DNA of 64,000 bases from CAVYWD01 sp963772225. GTDB taxonomy: Bacteria; Myxococcota; Myxococcia; Myxococcales; UBA5297. Below, one piece after another: positions 22,934-31,831 of the stretch (its first letter is position 1; each line of letters begins with the position of its first letter). Location of the stretch: positions 434,001 through 498,000 of the forward strand of contig CAVYWD010000011.1 of NCBI GenBank assembly GCA_963772225.1, written 5' to 3'. The notes beneath the pieces were generated by a model that was not told the DNA's origin, ran no database searches, and worked only from the letters and a program-made list of their open reading frames with translations. Made by a program: the position numbers and the translations under genes.

Positions 22934-24818
22934 GTGGCCAGCTTCTCGCTCATGCAGCCGCCCATCCAGGACTACGCCCTGCTCGGCGATTGCCGGTCCG
23001 CCGCCCTCGTCTCGCGCGGCGGCTCGCTCGATTGGCTCTGCTGGCCGCGCTTCGACTCCCCCGCAATCTTCGGCGCGCTGCTGGACCTGAAGCGCGGCGG
23101 CGCCTTCGCCATCGGCACGGCGAGTCCCGCGAAGGTCGAGCGCCGCTACCGCCCCGAGACGAACCTCCTGGAGACGACGTTTCGGGGCGCCTTCGGCACC
23201 GCGCGCCTCACCGACCTGATGCCGGTCTGGGGCACCGACGAGACCCGCTACCTGCGCCCCGAGCACGAGCTCTTGCGGCTGGTCGAGTGCCTGGGCGGCG
23301 AGGTGGAGCTCGAGGTGCGCTACGACCCTCGCCCGGACTGCGGCAGGGCCCGCCTCGCCCACCGCGACCGCGGCGTCTTGGGCCACCGCCTGCGCGCGGG
23401 CAAGGGCCTGCTCATCCTGCGCGCCGATTGCGACTTGGCCCCGGACCCGCGCGGCGGCCTCTCGGCGCGGCTCCGGCTGCGCCGCGGCGAGGCGCGGTCC
23501 TTCTCGCTGACCTATTGCGAAGAGGGGCCCGCGGTGCTCCCGCCGCTCGGGTCCTACAGCCGCGCGGCGGCGGAGAGCACCGCCCTTCTGTGGCGCGAGT
23601 GGGCGCGTGGCGCGGCCTACGCCGGGCCGTGGCGGGACGCGGTGGTGCGCAGCGCGCTCGCGCTGAAGCTGCTCTCGTTCTCCCCGTCCGGCGCCATCGT
23701 GGCCGCGCCGACCAGCTCCTTGCCCGAGCGGCCCGGCGGCGACCTCAACTGGGACTACCGGTATTGCTGGCTGCGCGACGCCTCCCTGACCGCCCGCGCG
23801 CTCTTCGGCTTGGGGTACACCGCCGAGGCGCGCGCCTTCGTGAGCTGGCTCTTGCACGCGACCCGCCTGACGCGGCCCACGCTCCGCGTGCTCTACGACC
23901 TCTACGGGCGGCGCCCCCGGGGCGAACGGGAGCTCGAGGCGTGGGCCGGATACCGCGGTTCGAGGCCGGTGCGCCTGGGGAACGGAGCGCGCGACCAGCT
24001 CCAGCTCGACGTCTACGGCGAAGTGATCGACGCCGCCGCGCAGTTCGCCCGGCGCGGCGGCCGACTCGACCGCGAGACCGCCCAGGCGCTCGTCGCCTTC
24101 GGCGACTTCGTCGTCCGGCACTGGCGCGAGCCCGACGAGGGCCTCTGGGAAGTGCGCTCCGGCCGGCGGCCTCACACGCACTCGCGCGCGCTCTGCTGGG
24201 CGGCGATGGACCGGCTGGTCGAGCTCTCTGACCGGGGCCTGCTCAGGGACGCGCCGACCGCGCAATACCGCCGAGCCCGAATCGGACATTCGCCGGGCCC
24301 TCGAGGCGGAGAGCTTCGACCCCGCGCTCGGCGCCTACCTCGCCGCGCCGGGCGACGAGCGGCCGGACGCGACGCTTCTCTTGCTCCCGATCTACGGGTA
24401 CTGCCCCGCCGACTCGCCGCGGATGCGCCGCACCTACGACCGCGTGCGAAAGGAGCTCGGCGCCGGCGAGGGGCTGCTCTACCGCTATCGGCGCGGCGAG
24501 GACAGCGCCGGCGAGGGCGCGTTCGGCGTCTGCAGCTTCTGGGCGGTGCAGCACCTGGCCGACGGAGGCGGCTCGCTCGCCGAGGCCGAGGAGCTGTTCT
24601 CGCAGATGCTGGAGCGCGCGAACGACCTGGGGCTCTACGCCGAGGAGGTGGACCCGGGCACCGGCGACGCGCTGGGCAACTTCCCCCAGGCGTTCACGCA
24701 CATCGGGGTGATCAACGCGGCGCTGGCCCTGGAGGCCCGCGCGGCGCGCGAGCGGGGCGAGGCCCGGGCGGGGCGGGCCGAAGCCGAGGCGCTCGCCGAA
24801 GGGACGGCCCACCTATGA
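22934..24818 (+). pseudogene. GH15 family glucoamylase/trehalase-like protein with a frameshift near 24,276
   Basis: The 5' part (22934 to about 24,276) encodes typical GH15 sequence: PIQDYALLGDCRSAALVSR at the start, NWDYRYCWLRDASLT, ARDQLQLDVYGEVID and EPDEGLWEVRSGRRPHTHS (general acid Glu). Homology then continues one frame over: IRRALEAESFDPALGAYLA, LLLLPIYGYCPADSPRMR, YAEEVDPGTGDALGNFPQAF (general base Glu), stop at 24816-24818. Removing one C from CCC at 24276-24278 restores QYRRAESDIRRALE and a full 627-residue enzyme. As read, the second catalytic Glu is lost and the first frame runs on into the next gene. It is either a real mutation or a sequence error. Start: GTG 22934, alternative ATG 22952. 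Confidence 0.82.
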
Positions 24819-25294
24819 ACTGGGGAAGCTGGGCGCTGTGGGGCTTCGGGGCCACGCTCGTCCTCACGACGCTCATGTCCGGCAGCCAGGGGCTCGGGCT
24901 CACGCGCATGAACGTCCCCTACCTCCTGGGCGCGGCGTTCACGCCCAACCGCGACCGCGCCAAGCTCGTGGGCTTTGGCATCCACCTGCTCAACGGGTTC
25001 GTCTTCGCGCTCGCCTATGTCGCGGCCTTCCAGGCCTGGGGGAGGGCCGGGATCGTGCGAGGCATGGCCATCGGCCTCGTCCACGCGGCGTTCGTCCTGG
25101 TGGCCGCCATGCCCGTCCTCCCCGCCCTCCACCCGCGCATGGCGAGCGCGCACCACGGGCCGACCGAGATCCGCCAGCTCGAGCCACCGGGGATGCTGGC
25201 GCTCCACTACGGGCCAAGTACGCCCATCTCGGTCGTCCTCGCGCACCTCGTCTACGGGGCCATCCTCGGGGCCTTCTATCAGCCGCGCTCATGA
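24815..25294 (+). CDS. conserved membrane protein of unknown function
   Basis: A 159-residue protein with about four hydrophobic segments (WALWGFGATLVLTTLMSG, HLLNGFVFALAYVAAFQAW, GMAIGLVHAAFVLVAAMPVL, VVLAHLVYGAILGAFY). Between segments three and four is a polar loop with LHPRMASAHHGP. The ATG overlaps the GH15 stop codon (ATGA), so translation is coupled to the GH15 gene. I do not recognise a characterised family. Its frame is the same as the 5' part of the frameshifted GH15 gene, so the two can be misread as one fused protein. Confidence 0.72.
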   Translation: MNWGSWALWGFGATLVLTTLMSGSQGLGLTRMNVPYLLGAAFTPNRDRAKLVGFGIHLLNGFVFALAYVAAFQAWGRAGIVRGMAIGLVHAAFVLVAAMPVLPALHPRMASAHHGPTEIRQLEPPGMLALHYGPSTPISVVLAHLVYGAILGAFYQPRS

Positions 25295-25352
25295 CCCATT
25301 CGCGAGCGCCCTTGAACCGCCTGGGGTCCGCCACCAGCTTGGTTTTTGCACG

Positions 25353-26264
25353 ATGACCGCGCGGGGCGACATCTCGGTGGAGGGGCGGCCGCTCAAGCTC
25401 TCCCACCTCTCCAAGGTCCTTTACCCTGCCGTCGGATTCACCAAGGCGCAGGTCATCGACTACTACGCCCGCGTCGCGCCGGCGCTCCTGCCGCACCTCA
25501 AGGACCGCCCGTTGACCCTCAAGCGCTACCCGGACGGCGTCGACGGGCCCTACTTCTACGAGAAGAACTGCCCGCGGCACCGCCCGCCCTGGGTGAGGAC
25601 GGCCGGGGTCTGGACCTTTGGCCGCGGGCGCGAGGTGCGCTACTGCGTGGTCGACGACCTGGCGACGTTGGTCTGGCTCGCCAACCTCGCCGACCTGGAG
25701 CTCCACACGCCGCTCTCGCTCGCGCCCGCGCTCGACCGGCCCACGGCGCTCGCCTTCGACCTCGACCCGGGCGCCCCCGCCGACCTCTCCCACTGCTGCC
25801 AGGTCGCGCTCTGGCTCCGGAAGAGGCTCGAGCCCCTGGGCCTGCAGGGCTTTCCGAAGACCTCTGGCTCGAAGGGGATGCAGGTCTACTACCCGATCAA
25901 CGGCGGCGCAGCCGAGTCCTACGAGCGCACCAAGGCGTTCGCGCGGGCGGTGGCCGAAGAGCTCACGGCCCAGCACCCGGACCGCGTGGTCTCGAGCATG
26001 AAGAAGTCGCTGCGGGCGGGGAAGGTCCTCGTCGACTGGAGCCAGAACGACGAGCACAAGACCACCGTCTGCGCCTACTCGCTGCGCGCGCGAGAGAGGC
26101 CCACGGTGTCGATGCCGCTGCGCTGGGACGAGGTCGAGCGCGCCGCCCAAAGGCTCGACGCCTCGGCGCTGGTCTTCGACTCTGCGCGCGCGCTGGACCG
26201 CGTCGAGCGCCTGGGCGACCTCTTCGCGCCGGTGTTGACGCTCGCCCAGCGCCTGCCGCGCTGA
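25353..26264 (+). CDS. ligD: LigD-type polymerase/primase (AEP superfamily), stand-alone
   Basis: A 303-residue stand-alone POL domain of the bacterial NHEJ ligase D system, an archaeo-eukaryotic primase-fold polymerase that fills in and adds (ribo)nucleotides at double-strand breaks. Motifs: LSKVLYPAVGFTKAQVIDYY at the N-terminus, KRYPDGVDGPYFYEKNCP, TALAFDLDPG (metal-binding Asp pair), KTSGSKGMQVYYP and VLVDWSQNDEHKTTVCAYSLRA. The start is ATG 25353, preceded by no strong ribosome-binding site. The partner ligase gene lies 133 bp downstream on the opposite strand. No Ku gene is in the window. Confidence 0.92.
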   Translation: MTARGDISVEGRPLKLSHLSKVLYPAVGFTKAQVIDYYARVAPALLPHLKDRPLTLKRYPDGVDGPYFYEKNCPRHRPPWVRTAGVWTFGRGREVRYCVVDDLATLVWLANLADLELHTPLSLAPALDRPTALAFDLDPGAPADLSHCCQVALWLRKRLEPLGLQGFPKTSGSKGMQVYYPINGGAAESYERTKAFARAVAEELTAQHPDRVVSSMKKSLRAGKVLVDWSQNDEHKTTVCAYSLRARERPTVSMPLRWDEVERAAQRLDASALVFDSARALDRVERLGDLFAPVLTLAQRLPR

Positions 26265-26305
26265 TGAGGGCGGGGCGAGCCGAATTTTTCAAAGGGGGGT
26301 GCCAC

Positions 26306-26324
26306 GCCGCCCTGCTACGGCGGC
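26306..26324 (+). terminator. hairpin after the LigD polymerase gene
   Basis: GCCGCC (26306-26311) pairs with GGCGGC (26319-26324) around CTGCTAC, 42 bases after the stop codon. There is no T tract. Confidence 0.5.
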
Positions 26325-26361
26325 ACTCACCGCCGAGCCGCGCCGAGCGCGGCCAGACATT

Positions 26362-26380
26362 TCGTCGCGCCGCGCGACGA
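26362..26380 (-). terminator. hairpin after the LigD ligase gene
   Basis: TCGTCGCG (26362-26369) pairs perfectly with CGCGACGA (26373-26380) around a three-base loop, 18 bases past the minus-strand stop codon. Together with the hairpin at 26306-26324 it separates the two convergent ligD genes. Confidence 0.55.
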
Positions 26381-26397
26381 TTCTGGGATGTCGTCGT

Positions 26398-27952
26398 TCA
26401 GGGCGCGCCCGGCGTTTCCTCTCGAGCGCACTCCTCGGGCCGCTTGTCCGCTCTCAGCCCCTGGAACGACGGCGCGCGGAGCATCCCATCTCGAGTCCAC
26501 TCGGCGAACTCCACCTGCGCGACGAGCGTCGGCTCCGACCAGTGGGCGCCGCGAAGCCGCGGAGCGCCCGCGGCCGGCGGCACCTCGAATCCGATGGGCG
26601 TCCAAAGCAGCGGCGAGCGCGCGCCGCGCTCGGGCGTCGAAGCCTGTGCCGACCCTCCCCGCGAAGCGCAGCGCGCCGGCCCCCTGCACTGCCGCGAGGA
26701 GCGCCCCGACCTCGGTGCCGCCCCCGGACAGAGGCAGGTAACCGATGATCGCCACATCCTGCGTCGCGCGGAGCTTGACCTTGAGCCAGTCGCGCGACGG
26801 CCCCGGGCGATAGGGCGAACCCGCTCGCTTGGCGACGACGCCCTCGAGCCCGCGGCGCCGCGCCTCACCGAGCGCCGCCTCGAGCGGGCCTTTCAGCCGC
26901 TCGGCCAGCCGGAGCTCTCCCTCGGGCGCCCACGCCACGCTCTCGAGGAGGTCGCGCCGGTCTTCCAGGGGCCGGGCGCGCAGGTCCTCGCCGTCGAGCC
27001 ACAGGAGGTCGAACGCGACGTACCGCGGCTCTGCCAGAGGCTCGGACAGGCCTTCGAAGCGCGACCGCCCGGCCCTGTCGAACACCGCGATCTCGCCGTC
27101 GAGGACCGCCTCCCTTACCTCGAGGGCCCGCAGCGCCTGCGCGACGCGGGGGAAGCGCGCCGCCAGGTCGAGCCCGCTGCGCGATTGGAGCGCGACCCGG
27201 CCGGACGAGAGGCCCGCGAGCGCCCGAAACCCGTCGTACTTGACCTCGAACGAGAAGCTCCCGGCGCGCGCGTCCGTGGCCCGGGCGACGGTCGCGCGCA
27301 TCGGCGGCCAGACGCCGACCAGCAGCTCGACCGGCGGCCGCGCGGGCGAGGGCGCTCGGCGCGCGCGCAGAGGCCCGCGCGTGGCGCGGCGCCCGCTGGC
27401 GACCGATTCAGAGCGGTCGCGCAGGAGGCGCTCCCCCTCCCCGGGCCGCGCGAAGGGGTCCTGCCCCTTGAACAAGAGCCACTGGGGCTTCCCGCCTGCA
27501 GGCCGCGTCCGCACCAGGTGCCAGAGCCCCTGGAGCTTCTCGCCTCTGAGGACGAGCCGCAGGTGGCCCTCGCCGAGCTGGCGCTCGGCTTGCCCCGAGG
27601 GCTCTGTGTCGTAGGTGCCGCGGTCCCAGAGCAAGGCGTCGCCCGCGCCGTACTCGCCACGGGGGATGCGGCCCTCGAAGCGCGCGTAGGCGAGCGGGTG
27701 GTCCTCGGTCCGAACGGCGAGGCGCTTCTGCGCTGGGTCGAGGCTCGGGCCGCGCGGCACCGCCCAACTCGCGAGCGCGCCGCCCACCTCGAGCCGAAGG
27801 TCATAGTGCAGCCTCGAGGCGTCGTGCTTGTGCACCGCGAACAAGGCCCCTGCCTGGCCCTCGGCCCCAGGCACCTCGGGCGCGGGCTCATCCGTCCGGT
27901 CGAAGCGGCGCTTTCGCCGATAGGGCTCGAGGTCGCGGTCCACCACCTTCAA
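26398..27952 (-). pseudogene. ligD: LigD 3'-phosphoesterase plus ATP-dependent DNA ligase, frameshift near the C-terminus
   Basis: N-terminal phosphoesterase domain (about residues 35-150: VHKHDASRLHYDLRLE, ASWAVPRGPSLDP, GRIPRGEYGAGD). The ligase domain follows: the adenylated Lys is in FEVKYDGFRAL, with LDGEIAVFD, YVAFDLLWLDGEDL and LEGVVAKRAGSPY plus WLKVKLR. The OB-fold starts in this frame (VGTGFDARARRALAAALDAH) but its conserved end, ACWSEP-like HWSEPTLVAQVEFAEWTRDG and PSFQGLRADK, is in the next frame, stopping at 26398. Deleting one G near 26,590-26,600 restores DAHRFEVPPAAG and about 517 residues. As read, the protein ends with unrelated Arg-rich sequence, which should damage the OB domain. 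Mutation or sequence error is undecided. Confidence 0.85.
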
Positions 27953-28024
27953 GTTTCGGCACCGCCGGGCCGCCGCGCAGACCTCTTTGTGCCATCATCG
28001 GCCCCCGCTTCGGAGGCCCTCGTC

Positions 28025-29380
28025 TTGAGACTCTCAATCCTCGCCTTGGCGTCCGCCACTGCGCTCGCCTGTGCCACTCCTCGCTCGGCTCAAAGCCGAG
28101 GCGGCGACCCTGCTCAAGCTGCGCTCCTAGACGCCCAATCGGCCCTCAAAGAAGGCCGGGCCAGCGACGCCATCGCCCTCTTCCGGCGCTCGCTCGCCCA
28201 GCGCCCGGAGCCTGCGGCCATGCGCGGCCTGGTCGAGGCGCACTTCCGGTCCGGCCGAGGCGAGGCGATCATCGCCGAGCTCGCGGCGGCGGCGGCGGCT
28301 CGCCCGGGTGACGCGCTCCTGCACTACGGCCTGGGCCTCGCGTACTTCGCCAAGGGCGCCGCGGCCGAGCCGCGGGCCGCCGAGGAGCTGACGCGCGCCT
28401 GCGAGCTCGAGCCGCAGGTGGCGGAGTACCACTTCAGGCTGGGCGTGCTGCACCTGGAGTCCGAGCGCTACGCCCCCGCGGCGGCGAGCCTCGCGCGGGC
28501 GCGCGACCTCGACCCCGCGCCCGCCCGGCACTACGTCCCCCTGGCCATGGCGCTGGCGCGCCTGGGCGACCGCGCTGGAGCGCTCGCCGCCATCCGCGAG
28601 GTGCTGACCCGCTCCCCGGAAGAGCGCGACTTGGACATCGCCCGGCGGGTGGTGGCGCGGCTGGCCGACGCCTTCCGCGACTTCCCGAAATCGGTGGAAG
28701 CCGACTTCCAGCGCGGGCTCGACTATCTGGAGAAGTACGACGCCCCGCAGCAGGCCATCGTCGCCTTCGAGGAGATCCTGGAGCGCTTCCCCGATCTGGC
28801 GGTCGTGCACGCGGCGCTCGGGCTCGGGTTCCTGCGCCTTGAGGACACCGGTCGTGCCATGGACGAGCTCACCCGCGCCCTGGAGCTCGCGCCCGAGGAC
28901 GCTCGGAACCACCTGTATCTCGCCGACTTCTATTTCAGCCGCGAGCGCTTCGACCGAGCGGCCGAGGGCTATCGAGCGGCCATCGCCCGCGATCCTTTGG
29001 CCGACCGCGCCTACGAGCGCCTCGGCGAGATCGCCCTGCAGCGCGGCGACGCGGAGGAGGCGGTCGCCGACTTCAAGGCGGTCGTCGTCCTGCGCCCCTC
29101 GGATCTCGGTTCTCGCCAGCGGTATGCCATGGCGCTCCTCGCCCGCGGCGACCTCGACCTCGCTGAACGGGAGCTGGGCGCGGTCGCCGAGAAGGACCCC
29201 AAGAACGCCGAGGTGCAGCTGCGCCTGGGCATGCTCAACGCCGATCGCCTGAAGCGGGAGAGGGACCCGGCGCGTGCCAAGGTGTTCGGCGAGCGCGCCG
29301 TCCGCCACCTCGAGCGGGTGCTCGACGTGCAGCCGCAGAACACCTTCGCGGCAAAGCTCCTGGAATCCGTCAAGCCCTGA
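28025..29380 (+). CDS. TPR-repeat lipoprotein
   Basis: A 451-residue exported protein. The N-terminus LRLSILALASATALAC is a lipoprotein signal with lipobox ALAC, so it is probably anchored in the inner or outer membrane. The rest is tandem tetratricopeptide repeats, about ten, for example HYGLGLAYFAKGAAAEPRAA, YHFRLGVLHLESERYAPAAA, VHAALGLGFLRLEDTGRAMD and NHLYLADFYFSRERFDRAAE. I chose the TTG at 28025 because GGAGG lies eight bases upstream and the signal peptide begins there. TPR lipoproteins scaffold envelope complexes; no partner is evident. It is divergent from the LigD ligase gene with a 72-bp gap. Confidence 0.85.
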   Translation: MRLSILALASATALACATPRSAQSRGGDPAQAALLDAQSALKEGRASDAIALFRRSLAQRPEPAAMRGLVEAHFRSGRGEAIIAELAAAAAARPGDALLHYGLGLAYFAKGAAAEPRAAEELTRACELEPQVAEYHFRLGVLHLESERYAPAAASLARARDLDPAPARHYVPLAMALARLGDRAGALAAIREVLTRSPEERDLDIARRVVARLADAFRDFPKSVEADFQRGLDYLEKYDAPQQAIVAFEEILERFPDLAVVHAALGLGFLRLEDTGRAMDELTRALELAPEDARNHLYLADFYFSRERFDRAAEGYRAAIARDPLADRAYERLGEIALQRGDAEEAVADFKAVVVLRPSDLGSRQRYAMALLARGDLDLAERELGAVAEKDPKNAEVQLRLGMLNADRLKRERDPARAKVFGERAVRHLERVLDVQPQNTFAAKLLESVKP

Positions 29381-29457
29381 GAAGGTCCAAAGGCCGCACG
29401 ACCCGATGCAGGCGCGGATTTCGAGCGCGGAGGCGCGCCTCGCGTTAGGATGCGCGC

Positions 29458-29709
29458 ATGCCCCTCTACGAGTATCGCTGCGAATCCTGCACCATGGTGT
29501 TCGAGGAGCTCGTCTCCTCCCAGGCCGCCGCCGTCAAGTGCCCGACCTGCGGCTCCCGAACCCCCACCCGCGTCCTATCGACGTTTGCCGCCCATGGCGG
29601 AAACATCCGAGCCGAGTCCCAGTGCGGCGAGGGCGGCTGCGCAACGCCCGGAATCGGCCACGCGAGCGGCCAAGGCGGCTGCGGCGGCGCGTGCGGCTGC
29701 GGTCACTGA
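29458..29709 (+). CDS. FmdB-family zinc-ribbon protein
   Basis: An 83-residue protein starting MPLYEYRCESCTMVFEELVS, the FmdB/CxxC_CXXC_SSSS signature, followed by CPTCG to complete a four-Cys zinc ribbon. The C-terminal half is Gly/Cys-rich (CGEGGCATPG, CGGACGCGH), as in many family members, and could bind further metal. The family is named after a putative regulator of formamidase genes; its general role is unknown. It lies 77 bp after the TPR gene. Confidence 0.9.
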   Translation: MPLYEYRCESCTMVFEELVSSQAAAVKCPTCGSRTPTRVLSTFAAHGGNIRAESQCGEGGCATPGIGHASGQGGCGGACGCGH

Positions 29710-29752
29710 TCTGTCCTCGGACCATCGCCGGCTGATATCCTCCGCAGTCGCG

Positions 29753-30343
29753 ATGTCCAGCGCAGCTCAGCCCCCAGCTCCGAGAGCGCCGCCAGCGGTG
29801 TCCCAGCGCCAGGCGCAGGTCAAGATCGCTCCGGGCCCCCGCCCCAGGAATGAGGCCATCCAGGAGGCGCTCCTCGACGCCCTCCTGAATGCCAGGGCCA
29901 TCGCGCTGGAGCTGGTCGCCGATTTCAAGGCCTCGGACCGGTACTTCAAGTACAAGGCCGCCATCGTCGTCAGCTGGGTCCTCTTGAGCCTCCTGACCAT
30001 CGGTATCGCCTGCCCCTCGGCCGACGTGAGCCCGAAGAACAGCCTCGACGCTCGCGCCTGGGTCCAGAAAGTGGACGCCCTGGACCGCAAGATCACCGCC
30101 ATCGCGCTCGAGAACGAAAGCAAGGACGACTGGGGCGTCATGATCCTCAAGCTCGACAACGCGTTCACCGCGGCTCTCCCGGGTCTGCGCGCTCGCGGCG
30201 GAAAGACGGTCGTGACGCTGGAGAAGTTCGTCGGCATCGAGGGAGATTCGCCCCCGCTCGATTTCCGGCCCCAGCACCTGGAGATCCGCTGCGATCGAGG
30301 CTCGGTGGTGCTCGACCTGGCCGAGGGCGCCAATTCGCGCTGA
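29753..30343 (+). CDS. hypothetical protein with one transmembrane segment
   Basis: About 196 residues. A Pro/Ala-rich N-terminus is followed by a helix (EAIQEALLDALLNARAIALE), one hydrophobic segment (KAAIVVSWVLLSLLTIGIA), then a polar C-terminal domain with DDWGVMILKLDNAFTAALPG and LEIRCDRGSVVLDL. The topology suggests a bitopic inner-membrane protein. No family is recognised. The start is uncertain: ATG 29753 has no clear ribosome-binding site. It is convergent with truB, with 9 bp between stop codons. Confidence 0.6.
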   Translation: MSSAAQPPAPRAPPAVSQRQAQVKIAPGPRPRNEAIQEALLDALLNARAIALELVADFKASDRYFKYKAAIVVSWVLLSLLTIGIACPSADVSPKNSLDARAWVQKVDALDRKITAIALENESKDDWGVMILKLDNAFTAALPGLRARGGKTVVTLEKFVGIEGDSPPLDFRPQHLEIRCDRGSVVLDLAEGANSR

Positions 30344-30352
30344 CCGGCGCTC

Positions 30353-31249
30353 CTACAGCCCACCCCGAAGATTGGCGACCGGCTGGAGTCGCCCTTCCAG
30401 CTCCTGAAGCAGCGCCACGACCTTTCCCCTGTGCAGCGCGCGAACCGGGCCTGCCGGGTCGGGGAAGCCAGTGGGGAGCGCATCGCGCGCGGCCTCCACC
30501 TCGCCTCGGGCGATAGACCGCCCCTGCCTCAGGTCATCGGCTTCCTCGTCGCGCAGCCGACGCGAGCGGCACCAGCCCAGCAACTCCTCGCCTTGGACGT
30601 GCACGCGCTCGCCGGGCGGCGGATCGCCGTAGGGCCCTATGGCGCTTCGCTTCAGGGTCGCGACGTGCGCGGGGCAGCCCACCGCGCGGCCCAGGTCGCG
30701 CACCAGCGCGCGAACGTAGAAACCGCCCCGGCAGCACAGCCATAGGCGGCTCGAGCGCGGCAGCGCGTGCGAGAGGAACCGCGCCTCGTGAAGGTAGACG
30801 CGAGAGGGCGGCAGCGCGACGTCCTCGCCTCGGTGCGCCTTCTTATAGGCGGGCTCGCCGCCGATCTTCTTGGCGCAGGTCGCAGGGGGAATCTGGAGGC
30901 TGAAGCCCCGAAAGGTCGCGAGCGCCGACCCGAGCACCTCGGCCTGCAGTTGGCTGGGATCGCCCTCGGCCACCGCGCGGCCCAAAGGGTCCCCGGTGTC
31001 GGTCTCACGCCCCCAGGCGACCTCGACCTCGTAGACCTTCGGCAGCGGATGAAAGAGCTCGATGAGCCGGGTCGCCTGCCCGGCGAGGAGCAACATCAAG
31101 CCCTCGGCGAACGGGTCGAGAGTTCCGCCGTGGCAGATGGGAAACTTTTCCAGGCCGGCCGCCTGGGCTTCAGCCATGGCTTCGCGAACGAGCGAGAAGC
31201 TCGTAGGGCCCACCGGCTTATGGACGAGGTAGATGCCGGCTCGAAGCAT
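30353..31249 (-). CDS. truB: tRNA pseudouridine(55) synthase
   Basis: A 298-residue enzyme that makes pseudouridine 55 in the T loop of tRNAs. Motifs: YLVHKPVGPTSFSLV, the catalytic Asp in HGGTLDPFAEGLM (family consensus GTLDPxAxGLL), YEVEVAWGRETDTGDPLG, QIPPATCAKKIGGEPAYKKA, and RGGFYVRALVRDLGRAVG. Starts at ATG 31249; an in-frame TTG at 31270 is possible. It is usually found with rbfA, infB or rpsO; here it follows the ribosomal alpha operon directly, separated from rplQ by a hairpin. Confidence 0.93.
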   Translation of the reverse strand: MLRAGIYLVHKPVGPTSFSLVREAMAEAQAAGLEKFPICHGGTLDPFAEGLMLLLAGQATRLIELFHPLPKVYEVEVAWGRETDTGDPLGRAVAEGDPSQLQAEVLGSALATFRGFSLQIPPATCAKKIGGEPAYKKAHRGEDVALPPSRVYLHEARFLSHALPRSSRLWLCCRGGFYVRALVRDLGRAVGCPAHVATLKRSAIGPYGDPPPGERVHVQGEELLGWCRSRRLRDEEADDLRQGRSIARGEVEAARDALPTGFPDPAGPVRALHRGKVVALLQELEGRLQPVANLRGGL

Positions 31250-31278
31250 CGACGCCCCGTGTCCCGCCAAAGACGCAT

Positions 31279-31302
31279 CAGGGCCCCTCGCTGGGGGCCC
31301 TG
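31279..31302 (-). terminator. hairpin after rplQ, end of the ribosomal gene run
   Basis: A perfect nine-base stem, CAGGGCCCC (31279-31287) with GGGGCCCTG (31294-31302), around six bases. It lies 25 bases after the rplQ stop codon and before truB. There is no strong T tract, so readthrough into truB is possible. Confidence 0.65.
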
Positions 31303-31327
31303 AGATTCGAACTTGGAGAGCCTTCGG

Positions 31328-31768
31328 CTATCCGGCTTTCTCGGCGCCCTCAGACTCCGCCTTCTTCTCGCCCTCGTCGCCCGGCTTGGCGGCCTTGGTC
31401 TTGGGCTTCGGGGTGAAATCGACGAGCTCGAGGATGGCCATCGGCGCCGCGTCCTTGGCCCGGAAGCCGAGCTTCAGGATGCGCGTATACCCGCCGCTGC
31501 GGTCCTTCATGCGGGGCCCGATGTCGGCGAAGAGCTTCTTGAGAACCTCCTCGTCGCGCACCGTGCGGAAGGCGAGGCGCCGAGCGTGGAGCGTCCCCTT
31601 CTTCCCAAGCGTGATGATCTTCTCCACCAGAGGCCGGACTTCCTTCGCCTTGGGGAGCGTGGTCTTGATCGATTCGTGCTTGAGCATGGACGTGATCAGA
31701 TTGTCCATCAGCGCATGGTAGTGGGGCCGCGATCGATTGAATTTGCGGCCGACGACTCCGTGCTTCAT
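31328..31768 (-). CDS. rplQ: 50S ribosomal protein L17
   Basis: A 146-residue large-subunit protein. It opens MKHGVVGRKFNRSRPHYHAL, followed by NLITSMLKHESIKTTLPKAK, both diagnostic for L17. The core ends near residue 118 (ILELVDFTPKPK); the last 25 residues are a Lys/Glu-rich acidic-basic tail not needed for the fold. Last gene of the alpha operon, 63 bp after rpoA. Confidence 0.97.
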   Translation of the reverse strand: MKHGVVGRKFNRSRPHYHALMDNLITSMLKHESIKTTLPKAKEVRPLVEKIITLGKKGTLHARRLAFRTVRDEEVLKKLFADIGPRMKDRSGGYTRILKLGFRAKDAAPMAILELVDFTPKPKTKAAKPGDEGEKKAESEGAEKAG

Positions 31769-31831
31769 GGGCGTGCCTCTTTCTCTTCCAGGTGATCAAG
31801 CGGAGGCGCGAGCGCGCTCCGGAAAGTTTCG

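Noticed and set aside
24270..24290. Programmed ribosomal frameshift in the GH15 gene
   Set aside because: No slippery heptamer, internal Shine-Dalgarno or adjacent pseudoknot is evident; mutation or sequence error is simpler.
25346..28024. Plus-strand frame running continuously into the TPR gene
   Set aside because: It crosses the LigD polymerase, a terminator region and the antisense of the ligase. The lipoprotein signal peptide and GGAGG at 28025 define the real start.
31280..31320. TTCGAATCTC on the minus strand, resembling a tRNA T arm
   Set aside because: No matching acceptor, D or anticodon stems lie around it; the neighbouring palindrome is better explained as the rplQ terminator.
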